A stretch of DNA of 17,395 bases from Actinomycetes bacterium (lineage in GTDB: Bacteria; Actinomycetota; Acidimicrobiia; Acidimicrobiales; RAAP-2). Under the pieces are notes generated by a model. That model was not told the DNA's origin. It ran no database searches and saw only the letters and a list, made by a program, of their open reading frames with translations. A program made the position numbers and the translations under genes. Positions within the stretch are counted from its first letter, which is position 1; each line of letters begins with the position of its first letter. The stretch covers positions 1 through 17,395 of the forward strand of contig JAJYMD010000476.1 of the NCBI GenBank assembly GCA_021787255.1. The letters are read 5' to 3'. Shown piece after piece: positions 7,009 to 14,358 of this stretch.

Positions 7009-7698
7009 CTATGCGTTGCGGATCGCCGCCTTCACCGACTCGACAACGGGACCGGGCGCGCCCGCGTAGCGGCGCGCGAGGGCCAGCGCCTCCGCGCGCG
7101 CGGCGCCCTCGACGACCCGGTCCACCAGCCCAACCTCGCGAGCCGCGTGCGCGTCGAGGCGCTCGCCGCTGAGGAGGAGGTGGAGCGCGGGCCCGCGCCC
7201 GACGGCCGCCGCAAGGAGCGAGGCGCCGTCCCATCCCGGAAGATGTCCGAGGCCCACCTCCGGGAAGCCGAGCAACGCGTCGGGAGCAGCGACGCGCAAG
7301 TCGCAGGAGAGCGCTAGCTCGAGCCCTCCCCCGAGGACATAACCATGAAGCGCGGCAACAGAGACGAGTGCTGACTCCCGAATCCGTGCAAGTAGGTGCT
7401 GGCCTCTCGAAATGAACTCACCATGTCTCGCCGAATCGTAATCGCGCTTCTCCCTAACGTCCGCGCCGCTGCAAAAGGCGCGCCCCTTGCCCGCGACGAC
7501 GACCGTGCGGCACCACGGCGTCCGCTCGAGGAGGTCCCATGCTTGCTCGAGTCCTTCGAGGGACGCGAACCGGAGCGCGTTAAGCTTGTCCGGCCGCTCG
7601 AGCATTAGCAGCGCCGTACCCGCCTCCCGGTCCGGAACGAGCGCGACATCCTGCCACGCGACGGGAACGTCCGACAGCACGAGGACGTCAGCATGCAT
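7009..7698 (-). CDS. enoyl-CoA hydratase/isomerase (crotonase) family, short form
   Basis: A 229-residue crotonase-fold protein acting on a CoA thioester in the cytoplasm. The oxyanion-hole segments are present (GRAFCSGAD, 72-80; HGYVLGGGLELALSCDLR, 118-135). Both acidic positions used by hydratases are kept: E127 (GGGLEL) and E147 (GFPEVGLG). Typical members have about 255-265 residues. This one stops at VVESVKAAIRNA and lacks the C-terminal helices that help form the trimer and close the active site; the frame beyond the stop does not restore them. The ATG overlaps the end of the MaoC-like gene by 11 bases, with AGGAG upstream inside it, so the two are co-translated. Hydratase, isomerase and C-C lyase activities all remain possible. 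Confidence 0.85.
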   Translation of the reverse strand: MHADVLVLSDVPVAWQDVALVPDREAGTALLMLERPDKLNALRFASLEGLEQAWDLLERTPWCRTVVVAGKGRAFCSGADVREKRDYDSARHGEFISRGQHLLARIRESALVSVAALHGYVLGGGLELALSCDLRVAAPDALLGFPEVGLGHLPGWDGASLLAAAVGRGPALHLLLSGERLDAHAAREVGLVDRVVEGAARAEALALARRYAGAPGPVVESVKAAIRNA

Positions 7699-8230
7699 GC
7701 TCGCCCTGCTCCTTTGGCGCTCGGGCCGCCGGCCCCTCCTCGGACGCCTGAGCCCGCCTGGGCGTCGGTTCCTTCGGCGCTCCGAAGTATCGGGAGATGT
7801 GAGTCGCGACAAGACAGAGCTCGCCGTCCTGATTGGCCACCTCTACGGTAGAGAAGGACTTGCCCTCCTCGGGCACCACCCGCTCGATCCGGTACGTGAC
7901 GTTGACGGTGTCGCCGATGTAGACGGGGCGGACGAAGCGGACCCGATCGTAGCCATAGGACACGCAGTCGCCGCCGATCTCCTCAAGCTTGCGGGTCGAG
8001 GCCGCGGCCGTGTAGCCGAGGATGAGATTGCCGTGGGCGACGCGGCGGCCGTACGGCGTGGAGGCCATGTACTGCGAGTCGACGTGGTTGCGGGCGAGAT
8101 CGCCGACGATTCCGCCGTAGAGGTAGACGTCGCTCTCGCTCACAGTCTTCGAGAAGGTCGTCACGTGCCCGATGGGCAACTTCTTGAGGAATGCCACTAC
8201 CTCCTCGGAAACGGGAACTCTCTCCGGCAT
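7688..8230 (-). CDS. MaoC-family hot-dog dehydratase
   Basis: A 180-residue single hot-dog-fold protein of the MaoC/(R)-hydratase 2 family, which hydrates or dehydrates acyl-CoA thioesters. The active-site segment is clear: GDLARNHVD with catalytic Asp44 and His49, then YGRRVAHGNLILG (about 60-72). The second half holds the usual VRFVRPVYIGDTV segment. The last 30 residues are Pro, Ala and charge rich and probably disordered. It starts only two bases after the CoA-transferase stop, with a perfect AGGAGGT ribosome binding site inside the end of that gene. Its own stop is overlapped by the crotonase start. The three genes therefore form one unit working on the same CoA intermediates. Confidence 0.9.
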   Translation of the reverse strand: MPERVPVSEEVVAFLKKLPIGHVTTFSKTVSESDVYLYGGIVGDLARNHVDSQYMASTPYGRRVAHGNLILGYTAAASTRKLEEIGGDCVSYGYDRVRFVRPVYIGDTVNVTYRIERVVPEEGKSFSTVEVANQDGELCLVATHISRYFGAPKEPTPRRAQASEEGPAARAPKEQGEHAC

Positions 8231-8232
8231 CG

Positions 8233-9846
8233 TCAGTGACCTCCTCGTCGGCGTTCGCGCCCCTCCGGGACCTCTAGCGTCTCCGGCCCAGGCGGGACCG
8301 CAGGCCTAGGAGTGGCCGCGGCAGCTGCAAGCCCAGGAGCCCCGCCCGGTTCGACGAACGTCAGCGTCGGCGAGACCTCGACCGGGAAGGGGATCCGCGC
8401 GAGTACGTCCTTCTGGAAGTCGACCCCCGCCACGACGCTCTCAAGCGAGAAGCCCCGTTCCGTCACCTCGAACGTCGCCCGCTCGGTGACGACGGTCACG
8501 CGCTGGCCCGCCGCGATGCCTCGTCGCCCGTTGAAGGTGATCTGTTCAACCTCGTTGACGAAGCGCGGGGTTCGCCCCTCCTCGTCGATCGAGAGCGTCC
8601 CGCCGATCACCGACTCCGCGAGCCCGCCTGTCGTCAGCGTCCCGCAGAACACGAGCCACCGGGCACCGTGGACGATGTTCACGAATCCCCCGCATCCGGG
8701 CATCATGTCGCCGAACCTGCTGACGTTGACGTTGCCATGCCGGTCGATCTGGCCGAACGCGAGCACGCTCACGTCCGGACCTCCACCCTCATAGAAGTCG
8801 AAGACCTCAAGCTGGCCGAGGAGGAGCTCCGGGTTGAGCGTCGCCCCGCCGACCTGCGGCCATCCGCCCATCGGGCCCTGCTCAACGGTGAAGTAAAGGT
8901 CGTCGCGCCCGAGCGCTCGCGCCGCGCTCGGCACGTCGTACATTGGCAGGCCGGCTCCGAGGTTCACCATTGAGCGCTCCGGCAGCAGGCGTACAGCAGA
9001 CTGGGCGATAAGCTCACGAGGGCTCTTGCCGAGCCGCGCCGGCGGGATGCCGCGGGCGGCCCCGGTCAACGTCGGATCCTGCTCGTCCTCCCAGGGCTCC
9101 TCCCGGACGACGACAGCGTCGACCACCGGGCCTGGGACGCCGCCCATGCGCGGGTGGACCGTGCCGACCTCGACAACCTCGTTCACCTCGGCGATGACGA
9201 GGCCGCGGGTGCGGCGGGCAGCCGCCGCGACATCCCAGACGCCGTGGTCGTACGCCTCCCGCTGCAGATAGAGGTTGCCGCGCTCGTCGGCCGCAGTCGC
9301 CTTCACGAGCGCGACGTCAACGGTGAGCGAGGGGTAGAAAAGCATCTCCGTCCCCCCGACCGTCTCAAGCCGGTTGAGCGGCACTGTGGCACCGGGACCG
9401 ACGCAGCCGCCGCCGAGACGGGGATCGACGAAGGTGCCGACGCCAACCTCGGTCCACACGCCCCGGCGGCCCGCCGCGCTGGCGCGCAGCCACTGCAGGA
9501 TCGTTCCCATCGGGTAGTTGTACGCCGCGACCTCGTCCGACTGGGCGAACCGATTAAGCGCGGACTCACGATTGCGACTGAAGCTCGAGACCACGAGCCG
9601 CGACATCAGCCCTCGGTGTGCGAGTCGGTTGAGGCCGCTCCCTTCTCCGCCGCGACCCTTGCGGCTGCGCTCGAGCATGCTGAGCGCGACGACCGTGCAG
9701 CCTTCCGGCCGTCGCTCGTCAACGAAACGCGCTTCGATCGCCTCGAGCAGCGACTCGGGAACCGCTCGGTAGCTCCCGCCGGAGACGGCGATCGTGGCGC
9801 CGTCGGGGACGAGTGCGGCGGCTTCCCTGGCGCTCACGACTCGCAC
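8233..9846 (-). CDS. family I CoA-transferase (acetate/3-oxoacid type), fused subunits
   Basis: A 537-residue enzyme with the alpha- and beta-type CoA-transferase halves fused, as in SCOT and YdiF (about 520-530 residues). It moves CoA between an acyl-CoA donor and a free carboxylate through a glutamyl-CoA intermediate. The N-terminal half has VPDGATIAVSGG and the GVGTFVDPR segment (about 135-143). The C-terminal half has MVNLGAGLP and the catalytic Glu in TVEQGPMGG (E321). The last 45 residues are a Pro/Ala/Arg-rich tail. GTG 9846 is chosen because conserved sequence starts at VSAREAAALVPDG; no other ATG or GTG lies nearby upstream, although the frame is open to 10002 inside the LacI gene. 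It begins 40 bases after the regulator. The acid it activates is unknown. Confidence 0.9.
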   Translation of the reverse strand: MRVVSAREAAALVPDGATIAVSGGSYRAVPESLLEAIEARFVDERRPEGCTVVALSMLERSRKGRGGEGSGLNRLAHRGLMSRLVVSSFSRNRESALNRFAQSDEVAAYNYPMGTILQWLRASAAGRRGVWTEVGVGTFVDPRLGGGCVGPGATVPLNRLETVGGTEMLFYPSLTVDVALVKATAADERGNLYLQREAYDHGVWDVAAAARRTRGLVIAEVNEVVEVGTVHPRMGGVPGPVVDAVVVREEPWEDEQDPTLTGAARGIPPARLGKSPRELIAQSAVRLLPERSMVNLGAGLPMYDVPSAARALGRDDLYFTVEQGPMGGWPQVGGATLNPELLLGQLEVFDFYEGGGPDVSVLAFGQIDRHGNVNVSRFGDMMPGCGGFVNIVHGARWLVFCGTLTTGGLAESVIGGTLSIDEEGRTPRFVNEVEQITFNGRRGIAAGQRVTVVTERATFEVTERGFSLESVVAGVDFQKDVLARIPFPVEVSPTLTFVEPGGAPGLAAAAATPRPAVPPGPETLEVPEGRERRRGGH

Positions 9847-9886
9847 TGCCAGCCACTTCCGCCGTGGTCGGGCCTGCCAGCGCGGT

Positions 9887-10939
9887 CTAGCCCACGGAAC
9901 GCTCCGGACGCTCCGGCGTGCTCTCGCGCACCACCAGCTCGCCGCGGAAGCGGCGCACCCGCGGGCGCTCCGCACGGGGCTGGAGCGCCAGCTCCAACGC
10001 AAGCGCGCCGAGCTCTTCGAGCGCGAGGTGCACTGTCGTCAATGAAGGCGTGACGTCCCGCAGCTGTGCGACGTCGTCGAAGCCCGCTATCGCCACGTCG
10101 TCCGGCGTGCGCACTCCCCGCTCCCGCAGCGCCGTGATCCCACCGACCGCCATGATGTCGTTCACTGCGAAGATGCAGTCCGCCTCGATCCCCCGGTCGA
10201 GCAGCTCGTTCATCGCCGCATAGCCCCCGTCCCGAGTGAACGCTCCGTACACCACGTGCTCCTCGGGGATCTCCACGCCGTACGTGCTCAGGCCACGACG
10301 AAAGCCCGTGACGCGCTCCTGGCAGGTGATTAGCTCCGCCGGTCCTGCCAGCACGGCGAAGCTGCGGTAGCCGAGCTCGTGGAGTGAGTCGGCGAGCGCC
10401 CGCGCACCTGTGACGTTGTCCACCACGACGGTGTCGAAAGGCAGGGTCGCCTGGCTCACGAGCACGATCCGGCCCCCGGCTGCTTCGAACGCCGCAAGCT
10501 CCGCCTTGAGTCGCGAGGCAAGTCGGCGGTCCGAGGTCCGGCTCCCGACGAGGATCGCCGCCCGCGCGTGCTGCCCACGCAAGGTCGCGACGTAGCTCGG
10601 CTCCCGCTCGGCGTGGTGCAGGGTGCAGGCAATGCTGACGAGAAGTCCCTGCCGCTCCGCCTCCGATATTAAGCCGGCTGCGATCGTCGAGAAGTATGGA
10701 TCCGCGATGTCCGCCACCACCAGGCCGACCGTGTCGGTCCGCCCTCGCGCCATCGCCTGCGCCGGTGCATTGGGCAGGTACTTGAGCGCAGCCGCGGCCT
10801 GTCTCACGCGCTCGGACAGCTCCGGACGGACGCGACGATTGCCCCCGTTCAGCACTCGGGATGCCGTGGCGAGCGAAACCCCTGCCTCCGCGGCCACGTC
10901 GTCGAGCGTCACCACACGACCCGCGACGCGCCCCGCCAT
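9887..10939 (-). CDS. LacI-family transcriptional regulator
   Basis: A 350-residue repressor-type protein. The N-terminal helix-turn-helix and hinge are textbook: TLDDVAAEAGVSLATASRVL at 11-30, then LKYLPNAPAQAMARG. A periplasmic-binding-protein-like effector domain follows, with DIADPYFSTIAAG, AVNDIMAVGGITAL and DVAIAGFDDV. Such proteins usually sense a sugar or its breakdown product and repress the neighbouring catabolic genes. ATG 10939 has GGAGG 10 bases upstream. A GTG at 10966 has GGAGG at 5 bases and would add nine residues, so the start is not settled. It is encoded on the same strand between the sugar-conversion and the acyl-CoA genes, an unusual mid-series position. The 120-base gap upstream may hold its promoter. 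Confidence 0.94.
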   Translation of the reverse strand: MAGRVAGRVVTLDDVAAEAGVSLATASRVLNGGNRRVRPELSERVRQAAAALKYLPNAPAQAMARGRTDTVGLVVADIADPYFSTIAAGLISEAERQGLLVSIACTLHHAEREPSYVATLRGQHARAAILVGSRTSDRRLASRLKAELAAFEAAGGRIVLVSQATLPFDTVVVDNVTGARALADSLHELGYRSFAVLAGPAELITCQERVTGFRRGLSTYGVEIPEEHVVYGAFTRDGGYAAMNELLDRGIEADCIFAVNDIMAVGGITALRERGVRTPDDVAIAGFDDVAQLRDVTPSLTTVHLALEELGALALELALQPRAERPRVRRFRGELVVRESTPERPERSVG

Positions 10940-11059
10940 CAGACGCCTGCCTCCACGGACACTCACCCGTCCCTCCGGCTCGTACGCAGTCCGGCAGCTG
11001 CGAACGTCGACCGACAAGGAGTGTAGTTGGTGCTCCGCGCGTTCGACCGTGTGTCACTG
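10940..11059 (-). promoter_or_regulatory. 120-base gap upstream of the LacI-type regulator
   Basis: This gap separates the isomerase/epimerase stop from the regulator and is the largest break within 17395-7009. It is the natural place for a promoter of the regulator and acyl-CoA genes. A TACACT hexamer (minus strand, near 11018-11024) could be a -10 box, but no good -35 sits at the right distance. Related TCGACCG heptamers occur twice (near 11006-11012 and 11041-11048). No perfect LacI-type palindrome was found. The evidence is weak. Confidence 0.25.
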
Positions 11060-11977
11060 TCAGCCTTGCCACCATTCCTCCGAGACGATCGCGGCGTACC
11101 GGCGCTTCACGTCCTCGACGACGAGATCCGGCGTGGTCGCCCACACTTCCGCGTTCATGATTTCCACCTCGACATCGCCGCCGTAGCCGGCCTCTTCGAC
11201 GGCACGGAACAGCAGCGGGAAGTCGACGTGACCGTCGCCCATGAGTCCTCGGCCGAGGAGGACGTCAGCAGGGAGCGGGGTGACGAAGTCACTGATCTGG
11301 AAGCTCGCGATGCGCGAGCCGGCGCGCCGGATCTGCGCGCTCGCCTCGGGGTCCCACCATAGGTGGAATGTGTCCACGACGACCCCGACCTCCTCCTCGG
11401 GGAAGTGCTCGGCGAGGTCGAGCGCCTGACGGAGCGTGCACAGCACGGAGCGGTCAGCGCAGTACATCGGGTGCAGCGGCTCGAGCGCGAGGCGCACCCC
11501 GTGCTCGCCGGCGAACGGCGCGAGCACACCGAGCGCGTCCGCGACCTGCCCGCGGGCCGCGGCAAGGTCACGCGAGCCGCTCGGCAGGCCGCCGACCACC
11601 ATGACGAGGCAGCGTGCCCCAAGCTCGGCCGCGTCCTCGATGGCGCGCCGGTTGTCGTCGACACGGGCCTGCAGCTCTCCCGCGTCCGCCACGGTGAGGA
11701 AGCCTCCGCGGCAGAGCGACGAGACCCGCAGCCCCGCCGCGGCGACCAGCTTCGCCGCCGCGCCCACGCCCGTCTCATCGAGCCGGTCACGCCAGACGCC
11801 GATGGCTGCTATGTCCGCACGAACACAGCCCTCGATCGCCTGCGCGAGCGACCAGCTCTTCGTCGTGATCTGGTTGAGCGACAGCCGGGAGAGGAGAAGA
11901 TCGCCCACCGCAAGCGTCCCGCGGGAGGAAGCAGCGTGCACGGCGTTGATAGGTTGACCTCCAATCGCACGCATCAT
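11060..11977 (-). CDS. sugar phosphate isomerase/epimerase-type TIM-barrel protein
   Basis: A 305-residue member of the xylose-isomerase-like/AP-endonuclease-2 TIM-barrel superfamily, which holds isomerases, epimerases and some lyases of sugars. The barrel starts at LSLNQITTKSWSLAQAIEGC. Likely metal-site residues are E166 (LALEPLHP), D202 and H205 (VVDTFHLWW) and the Glu pair in DVEVEIMN near 270-272. The segment FQISDFVTPLPADVLLGRG followed by MGDGHVDFP is, from memory, typical of the subfamily found beside DUF993 proteins; there Gln occupies the place of the third-ligand His. The ATG overlaps the DUF993 stop as ATGA (11974-11977), so the two are coupled. An upstream open frame to 12151 overlaps that gene and is rejected. 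Confidence 0.85.
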   Translation of the reverse strand: MMRAIGGQPINAVHAASSRGTLAVGDLLLSRLSLNQITTKSWSLAQAIEGCVRADIAAIGVWRDRLDETGVGAAAKLVAAAGLRVSSLCRGGFLTVADAGELQARVDDNRRAIEDAAELGARCLVMVVGGLPSGSRDLAAARGQVADALGVLAPFAGEHGVRLALEPLHPMYCADRSVLCTLRQALDLAEHFPEEEVGVVVDTFHLWWDPEASAQIRRAGSRIASFQISDFVTPLPADVLLGRGLMGDGHVDFPLLFRAVEEAGYGGDVEVEIMNAEVWATTPDLVVEDVKRRYAAIVSEEWWQG

Positions 11978-13140
11978 CTGACGACGCCTGAGAGCTCTAG
12001 GAATCGCTGCAACCGGGCGACGGCGAACTCCGGATCCGCTACGAGCCCCGCCGCGTCGGCGAGCCGGAAGGCCTCGACGAGATGGAGGACGCTCCGTCCG
12101 GATTGTAGGCCACCGACCATGGTGAAGCCGCGCTGCTGGCCGTTTAGCCACGCGAGGAACGTGATACCGGTCTTGTAATACGGGGTCGGTGCGCCGAACA
12201 GGTGGCGGCTGAGCGGCACCGTCGGCGCGAGTGCCTCCTCATAGCCGGCGTCGTCGCCGGCATCCAGCAAGGCAAGCGCGGTCGCCGCCGCGGGGGCAGC
12301 CACATCGAACGCGCCGAGCAGTGCGTGGCTGTGCCGCTCGCCGTCGCCCCGGATGAGCTCGAGGTAGGAGAAGTCGTCGCCCGTGTAGACGAGGACACCC
12401 TCGGGAACCTCCCGCCGCAGCCGCATCTCCCGTGCGGCGTCGAGCAAGGACACCTTTACGCCGGCGACCGCGGGAGCGTAGTCCCGCAGCAGCGACAGGA
12501 GCGTCTCGACCGCCTCGTCGAGATCGGTGGTCCCCCAATAGCCCCGAAGGGCGGGGTCGAACATCTCGCCCAGCCAGTGCAGTAGGACCGGCCGGCGCAC
12601 CTGCGCGAGGAGCTTGCCGTAGACGAAGCGGTAGTCGTCGGCGCCCCGCGCGGCTACTGCAAGGTGGCGACTCGCCATGACGACCGGCGTAACGCCCACG
12701 CTCTCGACGAACTCGAGCTGCTCCTCGTAGGCCGCCACCACCTCGTCTAGGGTGAGAGAGCGGCTTTCAGGGACGTGGTCGGTGCCCGCGCCTACGATGA
12801 TGTCACCGCCGCAGGCGGCGGCCTCGAGGGCGCTGCGGCGCACGAGCTCCTGTACCGCGGGCCAGTCGAGCCCCATCCCGCGCTGGGCGGTGTCCATCGC
12901 GTCAGCCACGCCGAGGCCCCAAGCCCACAGCGACCGGCGCACCAAGAGCGTCGCTTCCCAGTCGAGCCTTGCCGCGCCGCCGATCCGGTTGTCTGCGAGT
13001 GGGTCCGCAACAACGTGCGCCGCGGCGTACGCGACGCGCCGACGGCCCGTCGACGGGCGAGGGCTCCAAAGCCGCGGCTCGCGGAGCCGGTGCATCTCAA
13101 ACGACCCGTCTGCACGCGGCAACGAGATCCCTATGGTCAT
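11974..13140 (-). CDS. DUF993 family protein (DapA-like aldolase fold)
   Basis: A 388-residue protein matching DUF993, an uncharacterised family annotated as dihydrodipicolinate-synthase-like. Landmarks are VAYAAAHVVADPLADN, WGLGVADAMDTAQRGMGLDW (74-93), GGDIIVGAGTD (111-121), VLLHWLGEMFDPALRGYWG (185-203), GVKVSLLDA (227-235), YTGDDFSYLELI (252-263) and FLAWLNGQQRGFTMVGG. K229 in GVKVS lies where DapA/NAL-type aldolases carry the Schiff-base Lys, so a class I aldolase or lyase role is plausible but unproven. The Tyr of DapA-type enzymes is replaced by H188-W189. The ATG at 13140 overlaps the preceding oxidoreductase stop as ATGA; the open frame to 13377 is a shadow. The next gene overlaps its stop by 4 bases. 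Confidence 0.88.
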   Translation of the reverse strand: MTIGISLPRADGSFEMHRLREPRLWSPRPSTGRRRVAYAAAHVVADPLADNRIGGAARLDWEATLLVRRSLWAWGLGVADAMDTAQRGMGLDWPAVQELVRRSALEAAACGGDIIVGAGTDHVPESRSLTLDEVVAAYEEQLEFVESVGVTPVVMASRHLAVAARGADDYRFVYGKLLAQVRRPVLLHWLGEMFDPALRGYWGTTDLDEAVETLLSLLRDYAPAVAGVKVSLLDAAREMRLRREVPEGVLVYTGDDFSYLELIRGDGERHSHALLGAFDVAAPAAATALALLDAGDDAGYEEALAPTVPLSRHLFGAPTPYYKTGITFLAWLNGQQRGFTMVGGLQSGRSVLHLVEAFRLADAAGLVADPEFAVARLQRFLELSGVVR

Positions 13141-14357
13141 AGCACGAGCTCCGGTAGCTCGATCCGGCGCCCTTCCGCCGACGAGCGCTTGCCGGCCTCG
13201 GCGAGCTGCGTCCCGCGCGCCCCGGACAGGAAATCGTGCGGGTGCGGCTCGTCCGCGACGACATGCCGGATAAACTGTTCCCACTGCACCTTGAATGCGT
13301 TGTCGAACACCAAGTTGTCCGGGACAGGGCTCCAGGCCGCCCGGTAGTCCACCGGGTCGGGTAGGTCGGGGTTCCATACCGCGAGCGGGGTGGCGCAGCG
13401 GTGTTGGACCTTGCAGTTGCGGAGCCCCGCGACGGCGCTCCCCTCGGTGCCGTCAACCTGCAGCTCCATCAGCTCGGTGCGGTCTACTCGCACGCACCAC
13501 GATGAATTGATCTGTGCAACTATACCGCCGTCAATCTCGAAAATCGCGTACGCCGCGTCGTCGGCGGTCGCGTCGTATCGGGCGGACTGCTCGTCGTAAC
13601 GGACCGGGATGTGCGTGGCGGCCCGCGCGGTGACGGCCTGCACCGGACCGAAGAGGTTCTCGAGGACGTACCGCCAGTGGCAAAACATGTCGAGCACAAT
13701 GCCACCGCCGTCTTCGACTCTGTAGTTCCAGCTCGGTCGCTGCGCTTCCTGCCAATTGCCCTCGAAGACCCAGTAGCCGAACTCGCCGCGCACGCTGAGG
13801 ATTCGGCCGAAGAAGCCAGACTCGACGAGCCGGTGGAGCTTGAGCAGACCGGGCAGATAGATCTTGTCGTGGACGACGCCGTTCTTCACTCCGGCGGCAC
13901 GCGCCGCGCGAGCGAGCTCGAGGGCGCCATCCAGCGAGCTCGCGAGCGGCTTCTCGGTGTAGACGTGCTTGCCCGCCGCGATCGCCGCACGGATCCCCTC
14001 CTCCCGCGCGGAGGTGACCTGCGCGTCGAAGTAAATCTGCGCGTCGTCATCCTCGAGCGCCTCATCGAGCCGGGTCGTGAAACGCAGCCCGCCGTGACGC
14101 GCCGCGATCTCCTCGAGCCGGACCGCGTTCCGGCCGACGAGAACAGGCTCGACCTGGACGCGCTCGCCGCCACCGAGGTCGACGCCACCCTGCTGCCGGA
14201 TCGCGAGGATCGAGCGAGCGAGGTGCTGATGGTAGCCCATGCGGCCCGTGACGCCGTTCATGACGACCGTCACCTGCTTCGTCGGGCTCGTCGCCCGCCG
14301 CCCGCCGGCCGCCGAAGAGAACACGCTTTCCAACGGTGCCGCCCCCGCGCCATCCAC
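13137..14357 (-). CDS. Gfo/Idh/MocA-family oxidoreductase (second copy)
   Basis: A 406-residue NAD(P)-dependent sugar oxidoreductase. The Rossmann start is NGVTGRMGYHQH (34-45), a G-x-T-G-R-M-G form rather than the usual G-x-G-x-x-G. The family motif TEKP is at 134-137, with the catalytic/cofactor Lys at 136. In the C-terminal domain GGGIVLDMFCHWRY carries D223 and H227, the expected active-site pair. These enzymes usually oxidise a sugar hydroxyl to a ketone or reverse this. The GTG start at 14357 is one base past the preceding stop. About 27 residues come before the first strand, and a GTG at 14276 would remove them. The family with this Rossmann variant is, from memory, often found beside DUF993 genes. 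It ends in an ATGA overlap with the DUF993 gene. Confidence 0.9.
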   Translation of the reverse strand: MDGAGAAPLESVFSSAAGGRRATSPTKQVTVVMNGVTGRMGYHQHLARSILAIRQQGGVDLGGGERVQVEPVLVGRNAVRLEEIAARHGGLRFTTRLDEALEDDDAQIYFDAQVTSAREEGIRAAIAAGKHVYTEKPLASSLDGALELARAARAAGVKNGVVHDKIYLPGLLKLHRLVESGFFGRILSVRGEFGYWVFEGNWQEAQRPSWNYRVEDGGGIVLDMFCHWRYVLENLFGPVQAVTARAATHIPVRYDEQSARYDATADDAAYAIFEIDGGIVAQINSSWCVRVDRTELMELQVDGTEGSAVAGLRNCKVQHRCATPLAVWNPDLPDPVDYRAAWSPVPDNLVFDNAFKVQWEQFIRHVVADEPHPHDFLSGARGTQLAEAGKRSSAEGRRIELPELVL

Positions 14358-14358
14358 T

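Noticed and set aside
9154..10053. 299-codon plus-strand open frame spanning the CoA-transferase and LacI genes
   Set aside because: It crosses two well-supported genes and their boundary on the other strand, and its sequence is low complexity.
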